From NCBI GenBank assembly GCA_913058245.1, contig CAJXQJ010000009.1, positions 62,001 to 126,000 on the forward strand: a stretch of DNA of 64,000 nucleotides. The letters run 5' to 3'. Both the position numbers and the translations under genes were made by a program. Position 1 is the stretch's first letter. The number at the start of each line of letters is the position of its first letter. Below the pieces are notes generated by a model. It saw only the letters and a program-made list of their open reading frames with translations, was not told where the DNA came from and made no database searches. Origin of the DNA: an uncultured Colwellia sp. GTDB taxonomy: Bacteria; Pseudomonadota; Gammaproteobacteria; Enterobacterales; Alteromonadaceae. Below are positions 28,927 through 38,161 of this stretch, in pieces.

Positions 28927-29523
28927 CTACTCTCCTTTAGCTTGTGCAGAGCTAACAACAAATTCGGTTACTTGCTGCTCGTTTTCTGACAAAGTGAAAT
29001 TAACAAAACGTTTTCCAGAAAGGAACGTAGACGACTCAAAACCAGATAACCAATTAGGCACAGCATCAGGACTTCTTGCTAAGCCCGAAAACGTCATATT
29101 GCCATTTCCAATAGTCACCCGCTGTAAACTGATATTCTTATCGTGTAGCTCAGCTAGCTCAGCCATAGCAGTAGAAAAACCTGCACTGTATGTTTGGGTT
29201 GGATCCGTTAACTGTTGATGTAAATGTTGTTTATTATCTATAACTAATTTGATGGTATTTAATTGAGCTAATAAATTTGCGTCTTTACGGTTATTGGCAA
29301 TATCTAATTCTAGTTTTTGCAATTGCATTTTTTGTTGGCTATTGACAGAATTAAGCGTTTGATACTCAGCGTTTAAACTGCTGACTTGTAACTGAACAAT
29401 AAAAATAAACGCCAACATAATCGCTAATACAATCAGCCATAAACTCGCCACGCGGTTCAATGTCCAAAAAACTTTTGCTGGCAATAAGTCAGCTTGTAAT
29501 AGATTAATTGAATATTTAGCCAT
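28927..29523 (-). CDS. mshI2: MSHA biogenesis protein MshI2 (PilN-like)
   Basis: This protein of about 198 residues starts MAKYSINLLQADLLPAK at the ATG at 29523. One membrane segment lies near residues 27-50, followed by a coiled coil and a periplasmic domain, matching PilN/GspL C-terminal proteins. In many marine bacteria the MshI function is split, with a PilM-like MshI and a PilN-like MshI2. The start lies within the end of mshI (8-base overlap). Confidence 0.85.
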   Translation of the reverse strand: MAKYSINLLQADLLPAKVFWTLNRVASLWLIVLAIMLAFIFIVQLQVSSLNAEYQTLNSVNSQQKMQLQKLELDIANNRKDANLLAQLNTIKLVIDNKQHLHQQLTDPTQTYSAGFSTAMAELAELHDKNISLQRVTIGNGNMTFSGLARSPDAVPNWLSGFESSTFLSGKRFVNFTLSENEQQVTEFVVSSAQAKGE

Positions 29524-30424
29524 TAGCTTCTGGCTCCATAAAGTTAAGCGCTGTGGCTGCAATCGCTACCGCTTTTTCCCGCTCATTCTCAAGCAAACTA
29601 GGCATTTCAAATAACTTCACTTCAACGTTGGTATTTTCAGCTAACTTACGTGCTAAAAAGGCTTCATTCGCCATCGGCACTAGCACCTCAATAGTTTTAA
29701 TTGGTGCTTGTTTAAGCTGTCGCTCAAAATAATCTGTCGAGCGCTGGATCTCCAAGCTCAGAGCATCAATAGTACCAGAAGTTAAATCCATTTCATTTTT
29801 GTTTGCTATTTGGCTAAAGCCACGTAAACGACGGCTAAAAAACAACTGACCGTTTTTAATGATCAATAAATTGATTTCTTCATTGGGCTGCTGACAAACA
29901 AGTAATATCGCATCCTGTTGAATCGGCAATAAACTTGCAAAAGCAAACTCTTCAGTGGTAATACTCCCGACGCTCATATCATCGGTTGTTAACAATGTGA
30001 CCAATTCAATTAATTCATTTTTTGCTGCGCAAACAACATTAATTTTTTCTAGGCCGCCAGCTAATACAGGTCCGTCAAAGTAATCAAGTACCATATTATC
30101 CGGTGCAATACTGACAAGATCTTTAATTTGCCATTTTAAAGCTGCATTAATTTCAGCATCAGGCACTGTTGGTCGATCAACTTGTACAATTTGTGATTGA
30201 GTATTTGATAGCACAAGATGACATTGACCTGAGAATTCATGCTCAGACACTAGCGTCTTTAGGGTACTTGCTACAGGAAGTGCTTTATTTTCAATGGCAT
30301 CACACTGATTTTCAGTCTCTTTTTTTGCAAAGAAAGCAACGGAGTGCTGTCGTAATGCAATACCGATCACATCAGAGGATTTTGGTTTAGAGAAAATACT
30401 TGTGATACGTGTAATAATTGACAT
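29516..30424 (-). CDS. mshI: MSHA biogenesis protein MshI (PilM-like)
   Basis: This 302-residue cytoplasmic actin-like protein of the PilM/GspL-N type is expected to dock on the short N-terminus of its PilN-like partner. The segments DVIGIALRQHSVAFFAKK and INAALKWQIKDLVSIAPDN fit the family. It is the first gene of the long msh transcript and is preceded by a reasonable promoter at 30465-30492. The ATP-binding motifs are weak, as is common for MshI. Confidence 0.88.
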   Translation of the reverse strand: MSIITRITSIFSKPKSSDVIGIALRQHSVAFFAKKETENQCDAIENKALPVASTLKTLVSEHEFSGQCHLVLSNTQSQIVQVDRPTVPDAEINAALKWQIKDLVSIAPDNMVLDYFDGPVLAGGLEKINVVCAAKNELIELVTLLTTDDMSVGSITTEEFAFASLLPIQQDAILLVCQQPNEEINLLIIKNGQLFFSRRLRGFSQIANKNEMDLTSGTIDALSLEIQRSTDYFERQLKQAPIKTIEVLVPMANEAFLARKLAENTNVEVKLFEMPSLLENEREKAVAIAATALNFMEPEANG

Positions 30425-30464
30425 TAAGCGATATTATTATTTTATTTACGTGCAAGATAAAACC

Positions 30465-30492
30465 ATTATCGCTGATTCTAATTTCGACGCAA
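30465..30492 (-). promoter_or_regulatory. Candidate promoter for the msh operon
   Basis: On the minus strand, TTGCGT (30487-30492) and GATAAT (30465-30470) are separated by 16 bases and lie about 40 bases upstream of the mshI start codon. It is the best sigma-70-like match in the 117-base gap between mshI and the divergent PLP enzyme gene. Confidence 0.45.
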
Positions 30493-30541
30493 GTGTTTTA
30501 ATTACTTCATTTTATTTAGCTTATTCTGAGATACATCTTTT

Positions 30542-31486
30542 ATGTCTGCGCCTTCTATTTTGCAACCAATTAATCACCCAACCTTCGCCAAGCATAATGT
30601 ACAAGTTATGATAAAACGTGATGATAAACTTGATAATATTATTTCAGGTAATAAATGGCGCAAGCTCAAATATAATTTACAAGATATTAAAGCAACGGGA
30701 AAAAAAGGCATTATCACTTTTGGCGGTTGTTTTTCCAATCACATACATGCCACAGCTTTTGCCTGCTACCAACAAAAATTACCTGCTATTGCAATCATTC
30801 GTGGCGAAGCAAGTAACCAAAATAACTATACCTTAGCTTGGGCCAAACATTGGGGAATGAAGTTAATTTTTGTTGATCGAAAAACTTATCGTTTACGCGA
30901 TGATGAAATATATTTACAGCACTTACAGCAACAATACCCTGACTACGCCATAGTACCAGAAGGGGGCAGCAATACTTTAGCATTAACTGGCGTTGCTGAG
31001 GTTATTGATGAGCTTAACCAACAAGCGACATTTGATACGTTAATGACCCCCGTTGGCAGTGGCGGCACACTTGCTGGATTAATTGTCGGCGATAAGGAAC
31101 AACATAAACTACTTGGTGTCTCAGTGCTAAAGCAAGAAACATATTTAGAAAACCAAATTAGAAACTTGCTACCTGAACATGCAAAAGCATATAGCAACTG
31201 GGTGCTATTAAACGAATACCATTGTGGCGGCTATGCGAAATTTAGTCAGGACGATACTAACAAAATACGAGAATTTAGCATCGACACAGGTATTGATTTT
31301 GAACCGGTTTATTCAGGTAAAATGCTATTAGCACTTCTCAACCTTGTTGAGACAGGTTACTTTCCTGCCCAGCACCGTATTGTATTATTACATACTGGCG
31401 GCCTACAAGGATTGGCGGGTATGTTTGAACGCGGCATTCTTAATGCAGATGAATGGCCTTCGCTACCTGTGCCACCGGTTCGGTAA
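30542..31486 (+). CDS. PLP-dependent ACC deaminase / D-cysteine desulfhydrase family protein
   Basis: This is a 314-residue fold-type II PLP enzyme. The PLP lysine is probably Lys38 in SGNKWRKLKYN. The phosphate-binding loop GSGGTLAG and the GGCFSNH segment are also present. The family covers 1-aminocyclopropane-1-carboxylate deaminase, D-cysteine desulfhydrase and related enzymes. These share motifs, so the substrate is not certain. It is divergent from mshI, and its last 47 bases overlap the 3' end of csrD on the other strand. Nothing in its sequence links it to pili. Confidence 0.85.
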   Translation: MSAPSILQPINHPTFAKHNVQVMIKRDDKLDNIISGNKWRKLKYNLQDIKATGKKGIITFGGCFSNHIHATAFACYQQKLPAIAIIRGEASNQNNYTLAWAKHWGMKLIFVDRKTYRLRDDEIYLQHLQQQYPDYAIVPEGGSNTLALTGVAEVIDELNQQATFDTLMTPVGSGGTLAGLIVGDKEQHKLLGVSVLKQETYLENQIRNLLPEHAKAYSNWVLLNEYHCGGYAKFSQDDTNKIREFSIDTGIDFEPVYSGKMLLALLNLVETGYFPAQHRIVLLHTGGLQGLAGMFERGILNADEWPSLPVPPVR

Positions 31487-33290
31487 AAAAGTGCCCTTGC
31501 CCACCTTTAACGCCCAATTGCAATAAAGTACGCCATTCTGTTTGCTGTTCTACACCTAGGGCATAAATTGGAATATTTTTCGGTTCGGCTAAAGTTTTTA
31601 AGCTTTGAATAAACACCTGGTTTTCTGTTTTTTGATCAATATTTAGTACGATACTTCGATGCAGTTTCATCGCGTGAATAGGATAAAGATTTAAATAATT
31701 TGCACTAACCACATATTGGCCAACTTTATCGGCAATAATTTTTACGCCAGCACCACTTATTGTGTTTATTACAGGTGCTAATTCTCCACTATGGCTAACC
31801 AGCTGATATTCACTAATTTCGATCATTAATTGCCCTTTCAATTCGGGAAACCGCGTTATTATTTCCAAAAATGTCGAGACAAAATCAGCAGACAGGAGTG
31901 AATCAATAGAAATGTTAATACTACAACCATCATGTTGTTTTTTCTCATAGGCTAGTACCCGACAAACCTGTTCAAGAATGAGCAAATCAATTTTCACTGT
32001 TAAACCGCATTTACGTGCCATAGGTAAAAAAACTCGGGCACTTATCAAAGCCCCATCTTTATCTCGGACTTTTGATAGCACTTCATGATGTAAAACCTGC
32101 GCCGTATCACAAGCAATAACGGGCTGAAAAAATATAACAAAGGCATTACTATCAATTGCTGAGCTTAAAAACGTCCGCCATTTTAATGAGCCTTTGGTTT
32201 TTACGGCTTCCAATTCTCCTATTTCAAACATGAACCATTGTGATGGTCCTTGTAGCTGGGCCGTTCGTAATGCCATATCTGCCTCCGACATTACTTGATA
32301 TGCCGCTTGGTCGTGGCCAAAGTAGCTAACTCCAATATGAATAAATTCCTCCTGATTAATACCAATAGGAAGCGTGACAGATTGTAAATTTTTTAATAGC
32401 CTTTCTGATAGCTTTTCAACTTCATTAATAAACACCCCCGGCAATAACACTGACAATTCAAAGTCACTTCGGCGCGCCAAAAAGTAATTAGGCTGGCCTT
32501 GCAGCCGTTGCTTTGTTACTTGAATAAGTAACGAGAGCAAAGACATCGCTTGCTGATACCCATACAAGCTTTGTACTAATTCCAATTCTTTAAATTGGAT
32601 TAATAAAACCGCGCCTTGAACATCTTCATCTTTCAAAAAGGCCTGTAAGCGGTTATCAAAAAACGCACGATTGCCAATACGCGTTTCCTGATCAAGTAAC
32701 ACACTGGCCCGAATATTTTGATCAGAAGAAATATCACTAACAACATTGTTATACAATTGCTGCTGCATACCTTGAATAGTGGTTAATATTTCATGGTGCT
32801 TTTCCTTACTAGCAACCGTTTTTATTTCGCTCGCTTCACCACGAATAATTGCCAAATTAGCCCAGGATTTGAGCTTATCTAAAGTAGACAGTTCTGCTTG
32901 GTAGGTTCGCATAAATGTTTTTTTACTAGTAATAAAAACAACAAAAAGTATGAATGACAAAAAAAGATAAATTGGAGACGTTAACAATATTAAATACGGT
33001 TGCTGAAAATTAATGTAATGATGGCTTTCGGAAAGTGCTATTTGTCGATAAAACAAATTCGTTTTCAATGAATTTTGAGGAAAGTCACTGATCGAATATA
33101 AGGACGAATTATTTAACTGAGTAATCGCTATGTTGTTAGCAAGAAGATGCTCGACTTCATCATGAGTGTTATTTTGTTGTTGATAAACAGTTCCAAGCAA
33201 ACAAAAACTAACAAGCAAATAAATACCAACAAAAATGCGTTTTAGTATTCGATTAGTAGTTTCTAGTAGATCTTTAACGGCTGACGACAT
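31440..33290 (-). CDS. csrD: CsrD/MshH-type degenerate GGDEF-EAL regulator
   Basis: This 616-residue membrane protein has two membrane segments (about residues 18-37 and 100-121) enclosing a short periplasmic loop, then a coiled linker, a GGDEF-like domain (about 195-355) and an EAL-like domain (about 370-610). Both catalytic signatures are degenerate: RSDFE (274-278) in place of GGDEF, and EVL (403-405) in place of EAL. This is the pattern of CsrD, which does not turn over c-di-GMP but promotes decay of CsrB/C small RNAs with RNase E. In Vibrio the homologue MshH is encoded at the head of the msh locus, and the same neighbourhood is seen here. Confidence 0.85.
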   Translation of the reverse strand: MSSAVKDLLETTNRILKRIFVGIYLLVSFCLLGTVYQQQNNTHDEVEHLLANNIAITQLNNSSLYSISDFPQNSLKTNLFYRQIALSESHHYINFQQPYLILLTSPIYLFLSFILFVVFITSKKTFMRTYQAELSTLDKLKSWANLAIIRGEASEIKTVASKEKHHEILTTIQGMQQQLYNNVVSDISSDQNIRASVLLDQETRIGNRAFFDNRLQAFLKDEDVQGAVLLIQFKELELVQSLYGYQQAMSLLSLLIQVTKQRLQGQPNYFLARRSDFELSVLLPGVFINEVEKLSERLLKNLQSVTLPIGINQEEFIHIGVSYFGHDQAAYQVMSEADMALRTAQLQGPSQWFMFEIGELEAVKTKGSLKWRTFLSSAIDSNAFVIFFQPVIACDTAQVLHHEVLSKVRDKDGALISARVFLPMARKCGLTVKIDLLILEQVCRVLAYEKKQHDGCSINISIDSLLSADFVSTFLEIITRFPELKGQLMIEISEYQLVSHSGELAPVINTISGAGVKIIADKVGQYVVSANYLNLYPIHAMKLHRSIVLNIDQKTENQVFIQSLKTLAEPKNIPIYALGVEQQTEWRTLLQLGVKGGQGHFFTEPVAQVAKAIHLH

Positions 33291-33472
33291 ATTTACTCCG
33301 CTTCTGAACTGTTATCACGCAAATAATCCTTTTTCACCAACCATTCACTCAAGTGTAGACGAAAATTTTTCTCACAAGGTTTTAATATAGAACTAAATCA
33401 ATCTACAAAACAACTGCATAGTACTATTTGTGATAAGTTCACAAGTACCTGGAGTATGGCACTTAGCTATAA

Positions 33473-33508
33473 AAAAACCCTGAACTCTTTGCAGAATTCA
33501 GGGTTTTT
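33473..33508 (-). terminator. Terminator after rplI
   Basis: A 12-base stem, AAAAACCCTGAA (33473-33484) with TTCAGGGTTTTT (33497-33508), encloses a 12-base loop that can pair a little further. It lies 23 bases past the rplI stop codon and ends the rpsF-priB-rpsR-rplI transcript. Confidence 0.8.
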
Positions 33509-33530
33509 ATTATACGTTTGCTAGTAGCTA

Positions 33531-33983
33531 TTAAGCTTCAGCAATTACAACAACTTTAACTGTTGCATCTACATCTGTGTGTACGTGAATTACGATATCA
33601 AATTCACCAGTTTCACGGATGCTACCTAAAGGTAAACGTACTTCAGCTTTAACAACTTCAACACCAGCTTCAGTGATTGCATCAGCAATATCACGCGTAC
33701 CGATTGAACCGAATAATTTACCTTCGTCACCTGCTTTAGAAGCGATAGTAACTTCAGCTAATTCAGTTAACTTAGCAGCACGAGCTTCTGCAGCAGTTAA
33801 TTGCTCAGCAAGTTTTTTCTCTAAGTCAGCACGACGAGCTTCAAAGTGCTCAACGTTAGCTTTAGAGGCAAATACTGCTTTACCTTTTGGTAATAAAAAG
33901 TTACGAGCGTAACCAGATTTAACTGTTACCTTGTCACCAAGGCCGCCTAATTTGGCGATTTTATCAAGAAGGATTACTTCCAT
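33531..33983 (-). CDS. rplI: 50S ribosomal protein L9
   Basis: This 150-residue protein starts [19 protein letters not shown]. The ATG at 33983 has AAGGGG 8 bases upstream and is preferred over a TTG six bases earlier. The two-domain form is complete: the N-terminal rRNA-binding domain with the [13 protein letters not shown] motif, a long helix, and the C-terminal domain. L9 binds 23S rRNA domain V near the L1 stalk. It is the last gene of the rpsF operon. Confidence 0.98.
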   Translation of the reverse strand: MEVILLDKIAKLGGLGDKVTVKSGYARNFLLPKGKAVFASKANVEHFEARRADLEKKLAEQLTAAEARAAKLTELAEVTIASKAGDEGKLFGSIGTRDIADAITEAGVEVVKAEVRLPLGSIRETGEFDIVIHVHTDVDATVKVVVIAEA

Positions 33984-34003
33984 TTTCAAAACCCCTTATT
34001 AGG

Positions 34004-34231
34004 TTACTTATGTAAATCAGTATATGGTAATAATGCTAAGTAACGAGCACGCTTGATCGCACGACCAAGTTGACGTTGGTATTTAGCACTTGTACCAGTA
34101 ATACGGCTAGGAACAATTTTACCACTTTCAGTGATATAGTTTTTTAGTACAGCTGTATCTTTATAATCGATTGCAGCAGCACCTTCCGCTGAAAAGCGGC
34201 AGAACTTACGACGTCTAAAAAAACGAGACAT
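34004..34231 (-). CDS. rpsR: 30S ribosomal protein S18
   Basis: This 75-residue basic protein ([17 protein letters not shown]) matches S18 along its whole length, with the conserved segment [20 protein letters not shown]. It forms a dimer with S6 on the 30S platform. It lies between priB and rplI in the conserved order. Confidence 0.98.
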   Translation of the reverse strand: MSRFFRRRKFCRFSAEGAAAIDYKDTAVLKNYITESGKIVPSRITGTSAKYQRQLGRAIKRARYLALLPYTDLHK

Positions 34232-34296
34232 GGATTTCTCCTAAAATGGCTTATTTTATTACTCCGATAATTGTCGGTTAAATAAAATAGCCTTAA

Positions 34297-34629
34297 TTAA
34301 ATCATTTCAATATGTTGGGCATGTAATACTAAAAGCGGATTACCGTTTCTAGATTCATGACGGTTAATAAAACCAGTCACTTTAACATTACAGCCTTCAA
34401 TTAAATCACGAGTTAAGTGTGTTGACACATTGCCTGTTGCTACAACTTGTATTCGAACAAACGCTTGTCTGTTCATGCCAGCTTCATTTTGTATAGACTT
34501 ATGGTCTATCGAAAACTGACAATGTTGAATACCCGCTGGGCTTGTTGACGTTTTAGGTGGCTTAACCACATGGCCGGTCAACACTAAGCAATTCTCTAAA
34601 CTATTATTCATAGCATGAGACTGCGTCAT
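34297..34629 (-). CDS. priB: Primosomal replication protein N (PriB)
   Basis: This 110-residue OB-fold protein binds single-stranded DNA and helps PriA restart stalled forks. The typical segments PAGIQHCQFSIDHKSIQNEA and GFINRHESRNG are present. The ATG at 34629 is used; a second ATG six codons later is possible, and neither has a strong ribosome-binding site. The gene begins 7 bases after the rpsF stop codon, which suggests coupling. Position between rpsF and rpsR is diagnostic. Confidence 0.93.
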   Translation of the reverse strand: MTQSHAMNNSLENCLVLTGHVVKPPKTSTSPAGIQHCQFSIDHKSIQNEAGMNRQAFVRIQVVATGNVSTHLTRDLIEGCNVKVTGFINRHESRNGNPLLVLHAQHIEMI

Positions 34630-34636
34630 TGGTTAC

Positions 34637-35050
34637 TTATTCTTCGCTCGCAGCTTCTTCTGCTTTTGGTGCTTCAGCAGCTGGTGCAGCAACCTCTTTC
34701 TTCACTTCGCGACGCTCTTCACGACGGTCTTCTTTAGCAGCAGCCATTGCTGATGCTTCAGTTACCGCGCCTTTAGTGCGCATGATCATGTTACGAATAA
34801 CAACATCGTTATAACGGAAAGAAGTTTCTAATTCATCAATAACTGACTGTGGCGCTTCAATGTTCATAAGAACATAGTGTGCTTTGTGTAGTTTATTGAT
34901 TGGGTAAGCTAATTGACGACGACCCCAGTCTTCAAGACGGTGGATGTTGCCTTCAGCATTAGTGATGATATCACTGTAACGCTGAATCATAGCTGGTACT
35001 TGTTCACTCTGATCAGGGTGAACCATAAATACGATTTCGTAATGACGCAT
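34637..35050 (-). CDS. rpsF: 30S ribosomal protein S6
   Basis: This is a 137-residue S6 ([20 protein letters not shown]) with the normal ferredoxin-like core to about residue 100. The tail of about 30 residues is first basic ([14 protein letters not shown]) and then rich in Ala and Glu; the tail is where RimK adds glutamates in some bacteria. S6 pairs with S18. It is the first gene of its operon, with a good promoter and a leader hairpin upstream. Confidence 0.98.
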   Translation of the reverse strand: MRHYEIVFMVHPDQSEQVPAMIQRYSDIITNAEGNIHRLEDWGRRQLAYPINKLHKAHYVLMNIEAPQSVIDELETSFRYNDVVIRNMIMRTKGAVTEASAMAAAKEDRREERREVKKEVAAPAAEAPKAEEAASEE

Positions 35051-35071
35051 TACGAGCTCCTTACGGTTGTA

Positions 35072-35107
35072 GCCTCATTATCTGGCTCAGCCAACACCAG
35101 TTGAGGC
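35072..35107 (-). promoter_or_regulatory. Candidate S6:S18-binding leader hairpin of the rpsF operon
   Basis: In the transcript leader, GCCTCA pairs with TGAGGC, and an inner CTGG pairs with CCAG, giving a two-part stem-loop. It is followed by ACAACCGTAAGGAG, which contains the ribosome-binding site. Many bacteria regulate rpsF through a leader RNA bound by the S6:S18 dimer. Position and shape fit, but the key CCG contact in the proper loop context could not be confirmed by eye. Confidence 0.4.
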
Positions 35108-35143
35108 AAGGAACAAAAAGTTCAGGCTGAATTAAGGTCGCGT

Positions 35144-35172
35144 ATTGTAGATAAAAGCAGCGGCGATAGCAA
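35144..35172 (-). promoter_or_regulatory. Promoter of rpsF-priB-rpsR-rplI
   Basis: The minus strand shows a -35 TTGCTA (35167-35172), a spacer of exactly 17 bases, and a -10 TACAAT (35144-35149), about 94 bases upstream of the rpsF start. This is a good sigma-70 match in the right place for a ribosomal protein operon. Confidence 0.6.
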
Positions 35173-35303
35173 GACATTAATATTCCTACTATGTTTAAAG
35201 AGCAATTGCGCAAATAGAAATATTACCTACTAACAAAACTAAAACAAACCTGTTCGCTTTTCATTCAACACACACGCTAAATACCAAAACCTTGTTAACA
35301 GAA

Positions 35304-35319
35304 TGTGATATATGTCATG
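35304..35319. promoter_or_regulatory. Candidate CRP site ahead of the chemoreceptor gene
   Basis: TGTGATATATGTCATG matches the CRP pattern TGTGA-N6-TCACA in the left half and in three bases of the right half. It lies about 90 bases upstream of the chemoreceptor start. Control by CRP is a guess from this match. Confidence 0.3.
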
Positions 35320-35409
35320 TTTTTATTGCATTTAAATAACCTAGCTTCTAGTTTAATAGTAACAAGGAAATATATTAGACAATAAATATAGTTAGATAAG
35401 GAACATCAT

Positions 35410-37251
35410 ATGCCCTCAAGGACACTATCTTTAAGAAATAAACTTTTGGTTTTGCTATCTGCAGTTATTTTCGGTTTGTTATTACTACTATTTACTACTA
35501 ACTATTTTTCCTACCAAATTAAACAACTTCAGCAAGCAAAATCAACCGTACAGCAAATTGGAATAATTGCATTACAACTAAGACGCAATGAAAAAGATTT
35601 CATGCTAAGAAAGTTGCCTAAATATTTTGATAAACACGGCGATAATTTTTCACAGCTCAATAAAGAGTTAACTACATTAGCAAGTTTAAATGACAGCATA
35701 GGTGGTCATATTCCAATCGCACAGCTTAGTGAAAACTTTAGCCAGTACCGCGAAAATTTCACTGAGCTTGTAAATGCGATGAAATTAAAAGGCTTAGACA
35801 AAGATGCTGGTCGCTATGGGGAATTGCGTCGCGCTACCCATAAGCTTGAAGATATTTATAAATCACTTAACGAGCCTAGCCGTCAAGTTACCTTGTTAAC
35901 GATTCGCCGCCATGAAAAAGATTATATGCTTCGTGGCGACAGTAAATACCTCGATAAGTTAGCCGAGTCGTTAGCCACTTTAAAATTCGACTCCCAACAT
36001 ATTGCCAATACCGGCGCACTAATTGATGAATACGAAAATGCTATAGCAGCTTACAGTGCTATAGAACAAAAAATAGGCTTAAGCCAAGACAGCGGCATTA
36101 GAGGAAAAATGCGCACAGCAACTCATAACGCCGAAACCTTACTAAAAGAAACCATTACCGAAACCAGTACCTTTGTTGAACAGCAGGAAAATAAAGCTTT
36201 TTGGACATCACTTATATTGTTTTTCATCATTTCATCAGTGTTATCAGTTTTTATTCTTAAGCTGATACAAATCATCATCTCTCCGATCAAAAGTGCAATT
36301 ACTAATATAGAAGCGATTATCGAAGAACGAGATTTTTCAAAGCAGGTACTAAAAGAAACAGATGACGAATTCGGTAAAGTGATAGACGCAGTAAATAACT
36401 TTATTAAGTTTACCAATAAAATAAACTCAGCTGTTGAAGACCTGCGAAATGTTAGTGCGTCAGTTGAGCAGAACGCACAATCAACCCAAAAAAGTTTACA
36501 TCAACAGGCAATGAAAAACGAGCAAGTATCTGCGGCAACAGTACAACTAGACTGCTCGGCAGCAGAAATAGTTAATAGTACAGAGCGAACAACCTCAACT
36601 GCAGATATAATTGCGCAGCAAGCAGAAGTTGGGCAACAACAGCTTAATAACTTGAGTGACTTTTTAAGTACTAATGCTAACGAACTGATCGATTCAACCA
36701 AAGATATCGGTCAACTCGAAGAAAAGTGTCGCTCTATAAATGGCTTTATTGAAGAAATTAAAGGCATTGCTGAGCAAACAAATTTACTGGCTTTGAACGC
36801 TGCAATTGAAGCAGCTCGTGCAGGTGAACAAGGAAGAGGCTTCTCAGTTGTTGCCGATGAAGTTCGTACTTTAGCCAATAGAACACAGACTTCTACAGAG
36901 CAAATTACTTATATTATTACTGAGCTGCAGTCGATGACGATTAGAGCCGTAGAAAAAGTCAATCATTGTCGCGACGGTAGTATTGATAATGTCAAACAAG
37001 TAAAACAGTCGACTCAAACATTAGGCGATATTATTTCAGAAGTAAATTCAATCCAAGAGATGACGGCTAATATCGCAGGGGCGATTAAAGAGCAAAGTGT
37101 CGCTATTCATGAAATATCTGAAAATATCACCGATATGAAAGGTGACAATGACGCCATGCTTACGCAAGCTCAACAAAGTGTAAAAACGTGCTCACTTGCC
37201 AATGAGAAAACCTTAAGTCTATTAACCTATAAACTAAACACAAATAGCTAG
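35410..37251 (+). CDS. Methyl-accepting chemotaxis protein with bimodular helical sensor
   Basis: This is a 613-residue chemoreceptor. It has a first membrane segment (about residues 11-31), a long helical periplasmic domain (about 35-262), a second membrane segment (about 264-290), HAMP (about 288-340), and a signalling domain with the conserved hairpin tip [20 protein letters not shown]. The sensor has two related halves: EKDFMLR (61-67) with [15 protein letters not shown], and EKDYMLR (169-175) with [15 protein letters not shown]. This fits the HBM (helical bimodular) sensor family, whose known members sense organic acids and similar ligands; the ligand here is unknown. No C-terminal CheR-binding pentapeptide is seen. 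Confidence 0.9.
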   Translation: MPSRTLSLRNKLLVLLSAVIFGLLLLLFTTNYFSYQIKQLQQAKSTVQQIGIIALQLRRNEKDFMLRKLPKYFDKHGDNFSQLNKELTTLASLNDSIGGHIPIAQLSENFSQYRENFTELVNAMKLKGLDKDAGRYGELRRATHKLEDIYKSLNEPSRQVTLLTIRRHEKDYMLRGDSKYLDKLAESLATLKFDSQHIANTGALIDEYENAIAAYSAIEQKIGLSQDSGIRGKMRTATHNAETLLKETITETSTFVEQQENKAFWTSLILFFIISSVLSVFILKLIQIIISPIKSAITNIEAIIEERDFSKQVLKETDDEFGKVIDAVNNFIKFTNKINSAVEDLRNVSASVEQNAQSTQKSLHQQAMKNEQVSAATVQLDCSAAEIVNSTERTTSTADIIAQQAEVGQQQLNNLSDFLSTNANELIDSTKDIGQLEEKCRSINGFIEEIKGIAEQTNLLALNAAIEAARAGEQGRGFSVVADEVRTLANRTQTSTEQITYIITELQSMTIRAVEKVNHCRDGSIDNVKQVKQSTQTLGDIISEVNSIQEMTANIAGAIKEQSVAIHEISENITDMKGDNDAMLTQAQQSVKTCSLANEKTLSLLTYKLNTNS

Positions 37252-37261
37252 CATGAAGAAA

Positions 37262-37292
37262 AATAAGCAGCTTTGATTTAAAGCTGCTTATT
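37262..37292. terminator. Bidirectional terminator between the chemoreceptor and rlmB
   Basis: A perfect 13-base stem (37262-37274 with 37280-37292) with a 5-base loop lies between convergent genes, 11 bases past the chemoreceptor stop codon and 29 bases from the rlmB stop. Its T tract is short (TTATT), so it is a moderate terminator. Confidence 0.6.
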
Positions 37293-37320
37293 CATAAATT
37301 GGTATTTTTAAATTTATGCT

Positions 37321-38079
37321 TTAGTTTGTCATGCGTTGACGTACTATTTCAAATAAACAAATGCCTGTTGCCACTGAAACATTCAAACTTGACACTTCTC
37401 CTGCCATAGGTAACTTCACAAGTTGATCGCAATTCTCACGGGTTAAACGGCGCATACCTTTACCTTCTGCCCCCATCACTAATGCCATAGGTCCCGATAA
37501 CTTCTCATCATAAAGGCAAGTATCGGTTTCACCAGCCGTACCGATAATCCAAATCCCCATTTGTTGCAGAGTTTTCATGGTTCTTGCCAAGTTTGTTACT
37601 TGCACTAACGGCACAGTTTCTGCTGCACCCACGGCAACTTTACGTACAGTTGCTGTTATGCGAGCCGCATTATCTTTTGGTACGATAATGGCTTGAACAC
37701 CAGCGGCATCGGCATTTCGTAAACAGGCACCTAAGTTATGAGGGTCAGTAACACCATCAAGAATTAATAAAAATGGCGCTTGCTGCTTACGTTCAGCTGC
37801 CGCAAGAATATCGTCTATGTCTGACTCAGTAAATGTTTTACCTGGCTTTACGCGAGCAACAACACCTTGATGCTGTTCACCGTCACTCTTATCATCAAGC
37901 ACTTTACGGTTAGCCATTTGTGTGGCAATGCCATACTTGCGAGCCAAATTTATAATCGGCATTAACCGATCATCTTCACGACCTTTTAATAACCATAATT
38001 CAATAAATCGTTCTGGCGCATGTTCCATTAATGCTTTAACGGCATGAATACCAAATACTAACTCTTCTTGCTTTGCCAT
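37321..38079 (-). CDS. rlmB: 23S rRNA (guanosine-2'-O-)-methyltransferase RlmB
   Basis: This 252-residue SpoU-family enzyme methylates the 2'-O of G2251 in 23S rRNA using S-adenosylmethionine. An L30e-like substrate-binding domain occupies about residues 5-80. The trefoil-knot catalytic domain carries the three SpoU motifs: [20 protein letters not shown] and [11 protein letters not shown]. It lies 82 bases downstream of rnr, the usual pairing in gammaproteobacteria. Confidence 0.96.
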   Translation of the reverse strand: MAKQEELVFGIHAVKALMEHAPERFIELWLLKGREDDRLMPIINLARKYGIATQMANRKVLDDKSDGEQHQGVVARVKPGKTFTESDIDDILAAAERKQQAPFLLILDGVTDPHNLGACLRNADAAGVQAIIVPKDNAARITATVRKVAVGAAETVPLVQVTNLARTMKTLQQMGIWIIGTAGETDTCLYDEKLSGPMALVMGAEGKGMRRLTRENCDQLVKLPMAGEVSSLNVSVATGICLFEIVRQRMTN

Positions 38080-38161
38080 AAATATTTTCGCTATTACTCT
38101 TTAAATGAAGCTATTGGTAGAAACCGCAGTAACTGCCAGTGACTGAAATGAAATTTAATAC

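Larger units (their letters stand above)
35051..35409. other. 359-base intergenic region between rpsF and the chemoreceptor
   Basis: This divergent regulatory region holds the rpsF leader hairpin (35072-35107), the rpsF promoter (35144-35172) and, nearer the chemoreceptor, a CRP-like site (35304-35319). No credible small gene was found. The remainder is AT-rich and shows no clear repeat. Confidence 0.7.

Noticed and set aside
31440..33290. Active c-di-GMP enzyme reading of the GGDEF-EAL protein
   Set aside because: Both active-site motifs are degenerate (RSDFE and EVL), and the gene neighbourhood matches CsrD/MshH, so enzymatic activity is not claimed.
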